Assembly (NCBI GenBank): GCA_963742345.1
Contig: CAVULO010000015.1
Location: 1-64,000, forward strand
Length of the DNA stretch: 64,000 nt
Direction of reading: 5' to 3'
DNA from: Pseudolabrys sp963742345
GTDB taxonomy: Bacteria; Pseudomonadota; Alphaproteobacteria; Rhizobiales; Xanthobacteraceae
The notes beneath the pieces were generated by a model that was given only the letters and a program-made list of their open reading frames with translations, ran no database searches and was not told the DNA's origin. The translations under genes were made by a program, and so were the position numbers. Positions 59,241-64,000 of this stretch are shown here, piece by piece. The number at the start of each line of letters is the position of its first letter. Position 1 is the stretch's first letter.

Positions 59241-60581
59241 CTATGGCGGGCAGATATAGCCTGAGCCGTTCGGGCTTTTGAAGCAACCAACCAATTCCGG
59301 CAGCAGCAATTTAGGCAGGTACAGCACGATTTCCGGAAACAAAACTGTAAAGCCGATAGCGACGAAAAACACCACATAGATTGGCAGCGACGTATACATG
59401 GCGCGCGAGAATGGAACGCCGACGAATTTCGACGCCACCAAAAGCGATAGGCCGTAAGGCGGTGTGATCAGCCCGAAAACGAGCGTTGTAATCAGCACCA
59501 CGCCCATATGGAGCGGCTGTATGTTGCCGAGCTCGTTGAGTTTGATGACGATCGGCATGAAGATGATGATGGCCGGCACCGCATCCATGAAGTCACCGAT
59601 CACGATGAATAGCAGCACCAGCAATAGCATGATGAGGCGGCCATCGTGCCCGGCGAACAGCTCGATCCAGCCGGAAACGATATCTGGCCCGCGTAGATAG
59701 GCGAGCATCCAGCCGAAAGCAGACGCCGCCGCGACCAAGGCGAGCGGTATTGAATAGAGCAGACCGGTATAAACGAAGTCGCGCGGTAGATTTGGGATGT
59801 GGCCGCGGGCCAGGAGCGGCACGAGCACCAACAGGATATAGACCGAGGCGACCATGCCGGCCTCGGTTGGCGTGAACCATCCGGTCAGGATGCCGCCCAT
59901 GATAATCACTGGAATCATGAGCGGTAGTATGGAGGCGCGGACCGCATCGGCGAATTCGCAGAGCGAGGCGCGCGGTTTTCTGAGACCGACCGGACCGAAA
60001 AAGTGTGAATAGATCATCAATCCGATGCCGACGACGATGCCAGGCGCAATGCCGGCCAGAAACAACCCGCCGATCGAGACATTGCCGGTCGCGCCATAGA
60101 CCACCGCCATGATGCTCGGCGGAATGAGGTTGGCCATCGTCGAGGCACAGGCGATCAGGGCAGCCGTAAAGGCGCGGTCATAACCTTCCCGGGTCATTTC
60201 CGGCGCTACAGTGCGGCTCAACACCGCGACATCCGCCGTGGAGGAGCCGGAAATGCCGGCGAAAAACATGCTGAACAGGGTAACGACCTGCGCCAGCCCG
60301 CCGCGCATGTGGCCAACCATGGTCTGCGCCAACCGGATCATCCGATTGGTGACGTTGGCTGAGGTCATCAATTCGCCGACCAGCAGGAAGAATGGCACCG
60401 CCAACAGGATTTCGGAATCGATGCCATGGAACATCTGTCCAATCATCGATTGCATGCTGATCGGCGTAAGGACGCACGCGGCAAGCACGCCTGCCATCAA
60501 TGCGAAAGCGACTGGCACCCCCATATAACCAAAGCCTAGAAAACAGGCCGTCATCAGTAGGAGGATCGCGCCGTTCGTCAT
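59241..60581 (-). CDS. dctM: TRAP transporter large permease (DctM family)
   Basis: A 446-residue membrane protein with 11-12 helices. Typical features are LLVGELMTSANVTNRMIRLA near 67, SGSSTADVAVLSRTVAPEM near 115, IPPSIMAVVYGATGNVSIGG near 155 and LITPPYGLSLLVASKFVGVP near 385. It carries the sodium-driven transport channel. The ATG overlaps the last bases of the DctQ gene (TCAT at 60578-60581), so translation is probably coupled. The operon order is tauD-like, dctP, dctQ, dctM. Confidence 0.92.
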   Translation of the reverse strand: MTNGAILLLMTACFLGFGYMGVPVAFALMAGVLAACVLTPISMQSMIGQMFHGIDSEILLAVPFFLLVGELMTSANVTNRMIRLAQTMVGHMRGGLAQVVTLFSMFFAGISGSSTADVAVLSRTVAPEMTREGYDRAFTAALIACASTMANLIPPSIMAVVYGATGNVSIGGLFLAGIAPGIVVGIGLMIYSHFFGPVGLRKPRASLCEFADAVRASILPLMIPVIIMGGILTGWFTPTEAGMVASVYILLVLVPLLARGHIPNLPRDFVYTGLLYSIPLALVAAASAFGWMLAYLRGPDIVSGWIELFAGHDGRLIMLLLVLLFIVIGDFMDAVPAIIIFMPIVIKLNELGNIQPLHMGVVLITTLVFGLITPPYGLSLLVASKFVGVPFSRAMYTSLPIYVVFFVAIGFTVLFPEIVLYLPKLLLPELVGCFKSPNGSGYICPP

Positions 60582-61057
60582 TTCACGATCCCCGCAAAAT
60601 CGTCGGCATCTTCCGGCCCCTCGAAGCCGTTACACCAGCCATTGACCAATTGCTCGACGCAGAACAACACGATCAGCGCGCCCGCGATCGGCACGCTGGC
60701 GGTGTAGGTTGCGAGCGGAATTAGCGAGGGCGCCCGAAAGCTTCCGAGATCGTTCATGAAGTTCTGGATGCCAAATACCAGCATCGCCAGGGCGACCAGC
60801 AGCACGATTGTGCGGTTAAATACTTCCATGAAGGTGCGCATGGGACCGCTCAGACGCTTGGTGATCTCGACCAGATTGAGATGGTCGATCCGGCGTGTTG
60901 CAGCAGCCATTCCGATGAAGATGCCCCAGGCGAAGAAGCCAGTGGTGGCGAGTTGCAGCCACAGGATTGGGATACCCATCGTGCGCGTCACGACGTCAAG
61001 AAACACGGAAAAAGTGAATCCTGCGATGGAAACTCCGCAAAACACCATCAGACACAT
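60578..61057 (-). CDS. dctQ: TRAP transporter small permease (DctQ family), 5' end probably shifted
   Basis: The in-frame part has four helices and the DctQ motif DVVTRTMGIPILWLQ followed by FFAWGIFIGMAAATRR. The ATG at 61057 has no ribosome site. A TTG at 61127 with a strong GGAGGAA gives TKPPLVIARHRHLKWRALDP then LEHV, a normal DctQ N-terminus, but in another frame. Removing one base near 61052 joins LEHV to LMVFCGV. So a one-base insertion probably splits the start region, either real or an error. Unlike the other frameshifts it is not at a GANTC site. Confidence 0.75.
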   Translation of the reverse strand: MCLMVFCGVSIAGFTFSVFLDVVTRTMGIPILWLQLATTGFFAWGIFIGMAAATRRIDHLNLVEITKRLSGPMRTFMEVFNRTIVLLVALAMLVFGIQNFMNDLGSFRAPSLIPLATYTASVPIAGALIVLFCVEQLVNGWCNGFEGPEDADDFAGIVK

Positions 61058-61200
61058 GCTCGAGTGGATCCAGCGCCCGCCATTTCAAGTGCCGGTGGCG
61101 CGCGATCACGAGCGGTGGCTTGGTCAAGAATTTCCTCCGGTGGCATATCACGGGCGGCGGCGATTTCGCGCCACCGCCCGAACCGCAAGCTACGATTTGA

Positions 61201-62205
61201 TCATTTCACGTTGCGAACGAGTTCAAGTATCGTCACCGCGTGCGGGCCGAGCTCCTTGGCGAGTTGATCCTGAATCGGCTTGGCATCAGCCATGAAACCC
61301 GACTTATCGACGTTTTCGACAACTTTGACGCCCATTGTCTTGAGCTTCGCGGCCGAATCTGCCTCAAGCTTGAGGCCGAGCGCGGGCTCCTTCTTGGCGA
61401 CTTCGTCGGCAGCGGATTGCACCCACTGCTGTTCTTGCGGGCTGAGGCTCTTCCAAGTCTTGTCGCTAACCCAGATGCAGTTGTTGTTGGCCTCATGCTC
61501 GGTCATCGAGAGCACCGGGGCCACTTCGTAGTGCTTGTTTGCCATGTAGACGTTGACGCCGTTCTCCGCGATGTTGACGACGCCGGTCTGCAACGAGGTG
61601 TAAACCTCGCCGAACGGCATGTGTACGGTCTGCGCGCCATAAGCCGGGAAGTGCGTGTCCTCTGTCTTAGTCGCCTGGACACGGATCTTCTCGCCCTTGA
61701 TGTCGGCGACCGACTTGATCTCTTTCTTCGAGTACATGTTGCGCAGGCCCATCGTGAGCAGGCCGAGCACGTGCGCGCCTTGCACCAAATCGTCGATCAT
61801 CGCGCGGAATTCCTTCGACACGGCCGGATCGGCCAGCGTCTTGGCGAGATGATCCTGGTCGCGAAACAGGAAATGCAGTGAGAACACCCCGGCTTGCGGC
61901 GCCACCGTGGAGGCGTTGGCGGTCGAGGTAATGACGAAGTCGATGTCGCCGGTGCGAAGTTTTTGCAGCATCACCGGCTCTTGGCCGAGCTGCGCACCAG
62001 GGAATTGGTCGATGCTCAGCTTGCCGCCGCTCAATTCCTTGAGCTTGGCATCGAAGATATCGCCCGCGATGCCATAGGCTGTAGAGTGGGGCTGATCATA
62101 GCCGAATGTAAATTTGCGCTGAGCGTTGGCGTCTGTGGACATGCCAAACGCCATAACGCTAATGACGAGGGCCGCTCGCCCGAATTGTGTGATGGCACTT
62201 TTCAT
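61201..62205 (-). CDS. dctP: TRAP transporter solute-binding protein (DctP family)
   Basis: A 334-residue protein with GGGGAG before the ATG and a signal (FGRAALVISVMAFGMSTDANA). Mature motifs are FTFGYDQPHSTAYGIAGDIF, GGKLSIDQFPGAQLGQEPVM, LRTGDIDFVITSTANAS and KIRVQATKTEDTHFPAYGAQ, with the conserved Arg that binds a carboxylate in KIRVQ near 161. It binds an organic acid for the DctQM permease just downstream. It is the only binding protein in the window with its own permease. Confidence 0.92.
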   Translation of the reverse strand: MKSAITQFGRAALVISVMAFGMSTDANAQRKFTFGYDQPHSTAYGIAGDIFDAKLKELSGGKLSIDQFPGAQLGQEPVMLQKLRTGDIDFVITSTANASTVAPQAGVFSLHFLFRDQDHLAKTLADPAVSKEFRAMIDDLVQGAHVLGLLTMGLRNMYSKKEIKSVADIKGEKIRVQATKTEDTHFPAYGAQTVHMPFGEVYTSLQTGVVNIAENGVNVYMANKHYEVAPVLSMTEHEANNNCIWVSDKTWKSLSPQEQQWVQSAADEVAKKEPALGLKLEADSAAKLKTMGVKVVENVDKSGFMADAKPIQDQLAKELGPHAVTILELVRNVK

Positions 62206-62261
62206 AGGTCATCTCCCCTTGTAAGTTTTTTATGTGCTTCAGTTGACTTGAACAACGGCGT

Positions 62262-63152
62262 TCAGAATGGTTTGTCTCCGACGATCGTACAGCGGCGCAT
62301 CACGCGTTTGAGGCGCGCCTCGTCGAAGCCGGTGGCGCGGTGCAGCGTGCAGCGGTTATCCCACACTATGCACTGGCGTGGGGCCCATTGGTGCGTATAG
62401 ACGCGCGCCTGCGGTGTGATCATTACGTTGAGTTGTTCGATCAGCGCACGGCCTTCGTCGTAATCCATGCCTTCGATGGTCTCGGCGTGATCGCCGAGGA
62501 AAATCGCCTTGCGGCCAGTCTGCGGATGCGTGCGCACGATCGGATGTGCAACCGGCGGCACCTTGGCCTTTTGCTCCGCCGTCAACGGATCTTCGCCGTG
62601 GCGACGTGTGCGCGAAAAGTCAAAATTGTGGATGGCACGACGGCCTTCGATCCTGGCCTTCATGGCGGCAGGCAGCAGGTCGTATGCGGAATACATGTCG
62701 GCGAATTCGGTTTCTCCACCCGCGTCCGGCACGATCTCCGAATACATCATGGTTGCCTGCCCGGTGCGCTCTTTCCAGGAACCGTCGGTGTGCCAGTACA
62801 GCGTGCCCCTGTCCGGGTGCTTGCCGCTCGGTTTGCCGTCCTTGTCGAGGTTGGAGAGCATGTAAATTTCGGGGTGGTCTTTGTAGCCGTGGTACTGGCT
62901 AAGCACGTGGATCTGCACCTCGCCGAAATTTCGCGCGAAAGCGACCTGCGTCGCCGGCGGCAAATCGACATCGCGAAACAGGATCAGTTCATAATCGAGA
63001 AAGGCTTCATAAACTTTGGCGAACATCGCAGGCGACACTGCCTGCGCCAGCGTGATGCCGGTGATCTCGCAGCCGAGCACTGGATGCAACGGATTGACCT
63101 TGAAAGGCCAGTCGCGGACGGCGCGTTCCGATTTAAGCTGGGGTTGAGCCAT
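62262..63152 (-). CDS. TauD/TfdA family alpha-ketoglutarate-dependent dioxygenase
   Basis: A 296-residue enzyme with GGGAGG before the ATG. The iron ligands HxD are at residues 121 and 123 (YWHTDGSWKERTG), the distal His near 271 (CTLHRATGF), and an Arg that binds ketoglutarate near 284. It hydroxylates a substrate with release of CO2 and often splits off sulfite or a phenol. It lies 56 bp upstream of dctP in the same direction, so the TRAP system probably imports its substrate or a related acid. Which substrate is not known. Confidence 0.88.
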   Translation of the reverse strand: MAQPQLKSERAVRDWPFKVNPLHPVLGCEITGITLAQAVSPAMFAKVYEAFLDYELILFRDVDLPPATQVAFARNFGEVQIHVLSQYHGYKDHPEIYMLSNLDKDGKPSGKHPDRGTLYWHTDGSWKERTGQATMMYSEIVPDAGGETEFADMYSAYDLLPAAMKARIEGRRAIHNFDFSRTRRHGEDPLTAEQKAKVPPVAHPIVRTHPQTGRKAIFLGDHAETIEGMDYDEGRALIEQLNVMITPQARVYTHQWAPRQCIVWDNRCTLHRATGFDEARLKRVMRRCTIVGDKPF

Positions 63153-63469
63153 GGCAACCTCCCGGCAGGCGCGTTACAGCGCTGATTATGACAGTGCCCG
63201 CGCCCGCTTCCTAGGCTGACACGCCCTGGGCGGTGCCGTCGAGACGCTGTTCCAACGGCTGGCAGCTTCCTCGCGCGGAAGTTCTGTGACGCCGTATTTG
63301 CATCAATTCGGCCTCATTTCTTGCGTAATTTCAAAGATCGTGGAGGCGGCTACGATAATTTTTTCGTCCCTTTGATTGCTCGATGGGCCATTTTTTGAAC
63401 CGGGAGTGTTTGGATGACTATGCAGGATGCGAGATTACGGAGCCGCGCCGCCGGTGGCACGGTGGGCCC
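63153..63469. other. Intergenic region with no recognised feature
   Basis: The divergent gap between the dioxygenase gene and the small secreted protein. It contains A/T-rich stretches near 63350-63375 that could be promoter elements, but no palindrome of the repeat family and no clear regulator site. Confidence 0.5.
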
Positions 63470-63745
63470 ATGCTAGTGTCTGTAGTGATTCGACTTACCA
63501 AGCTGTTGGCTGTTGTCGCCTTTGGCGCGAGTGTCGCTTATGCGGCGCCAGCAAGGGCTCAGACCCTTAAAACGGAACCAGATCCGAAGCAATTATCTTG
63601 CGGGGAAAAAGTCCTCGTTGAAAACAATACGTGTCCGGCGGGTCAAATTTTAGAAGTTACTGGCAGTTGCCTGTATACGAAACCCGCGGTTGATACGCAG
63701 CCAAGGGGAATACAATACAACTGCATCAAGTCGAAACGCGACTAA
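63470..63745 (+). CDS. Small secreted conserved hypothetical protein
   Basis: A 91-residue protein read from the ATG at 63470. Signal MLVSVVIRLTKLLAVVAFGA ends after ARAQ. The mature part LSCGEKVLVENNTCPAGQI then LEVTGSCLY and YNCIKSKRD has four cysteines and is a common periplasmic protein of Bradyrhizobium. Function is unknown. The ribosome site is weak. Confidence 0.6.
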   Translation: MLVSVVIRLTKLLAVVAFGASVAYAAPARAQTLKTEPDPKQLSCGEKVLVENNTCPAGQILEVTGSCLYTKPAVDTQPRGIQYNCIKSKRD

Positions 63746-64000
63746 GCGCGCGTTTTCACGTCATCTGCAACGCAGACATTACTCGCCAATAAATATTTTC
63801 TCTTTAATATCGCGGCGCGATCACCTCGTTCGTCGAGGTAATCAATCAGGCTAGCGAAGTGGTGATGACGCTCAAGGTGGTCAGCATCATCGCCAAGCGC
63901 GCGCCGGCAGCTTAATCGAAAAATTGCCAGAATCCGTTTGAGCTGGTTAAGCCCTCACGTGATAATAATATTAGTTTACGGTTTTTGCGGTATCTGGTGT
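63746..64000. other. Right-edge region without a supported gene
   Basis: An open stretch at about 63810-63915 could encode AITSFVEVINQASEVVMTLK then VVSIIAKRAPAA, but no start codon with a ribosome site precedes it. It may be a gene remnant. The last 60 bases are A/T-rich. Confidence 0.35.

Noticed and set aside
61240..61881. A 213-residue plus-strand frame
   Set aside because: Antisense to dctP; Leu/Arg/Asp-biased composition with no domain.
1..64000. tRNA, rRNA, phage and insertion-sequence genes
   Set aside because: No tRNA-like T-loop, no rRNA sequence, no transposase or integrase motif was recognised on reading the window; an automatic scan could still find a divergent tRNA.

Overview
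The window looks like chromosomal DNA of an alphaproteobacterium of the Hyphomicrobiales, most like Bradyrhizobium/Nitrobacteraceae or a relative such as the Xanthobacteraceae. The grounds are GC-rich coding sequence, many substrate-binding proteins of the 'RRREFITLLGGAAAWPLAARAQQ' type, orphan TctC (Bug) proteins, small secreted proteins typical of rhizobia (HdeA-like, DUF1236, DUF2336, LTXXQ/Spy), FixK/FNR-like boxes and a dispersed palindrome family. No rRNA, tRNA, CRISPR array, phage or intact insertion sequence was recognised.

Layout. 0-9 kb: three substrate-binding proteins, an amidohydrolase and small hypothetical genes. 9-13 kb: a TctC protein facing an MmgE/PrpD plus PEP-mutase/isocitrate-lyase-family pair. 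13-25 kb: three ABC.X4.S-type binding proteins around a catabolic cluster on the plus strand (TctC, CMD-like, LivK, NMT1-like, HIBADH-like, group D flavin monooxygenase/acyl-CoA dehydrogenase-like). 25-36 kb: TPR protein, lactonase-like MBL protein, LldD-like oxidase, amidase, M24-fold protein, TctC, b561-like protein, LivK and HdeA-like protein. 36-49 kb: an LTXXQ protein, a B12-binding radical SAM protein, two epoxide-hydrolase-fold enzymes flanking a DipZ-like thioredoxin, a DUF2336 protein, a PAS-PAS-PAS-cyclase and an EcsC-like protein. 49-54 kb: small secreted and single-helix proteins. 54-63 kb: SDR, deacetylase-type amidohydrolase, an iron/polyamine-type binding protein, a VOC protein and a tauD-dctP-dctQ-dctM operon.

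Three features run through the window. (1) A dispersed family of about 28-bp perfect or near-perfect palindromes (TGTCCGCT...AGCGGACA) comes in three loop types, A, B and C, always in the order A-B-C with about 16-24 bp between them. At three loci a terminator-like hairpin stands in front of A. (2) The ABC.X4.S genes sit between a C palindrome and an A palindrome, and at least three decayed copies of the gene ends lie next to palindromes, so gene and repeat appear linked. (3) Four genes are broken by a one-base insertion, and in each case the repaired sequence is a GANTC site (the CcrM methylation site) with its A/T doubled. This points to a methylation-linked base-calling error rather than four true pseudogenes.

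Fourteen substrate-binding proteins are present, but only one permease pair (TRAP DctQM). The region therefore looks specialised for scavenging organic acids and aromatic or xenobiotic compounds, with binding proteins that must share permeases encoded elsewhere or serve in sensing.
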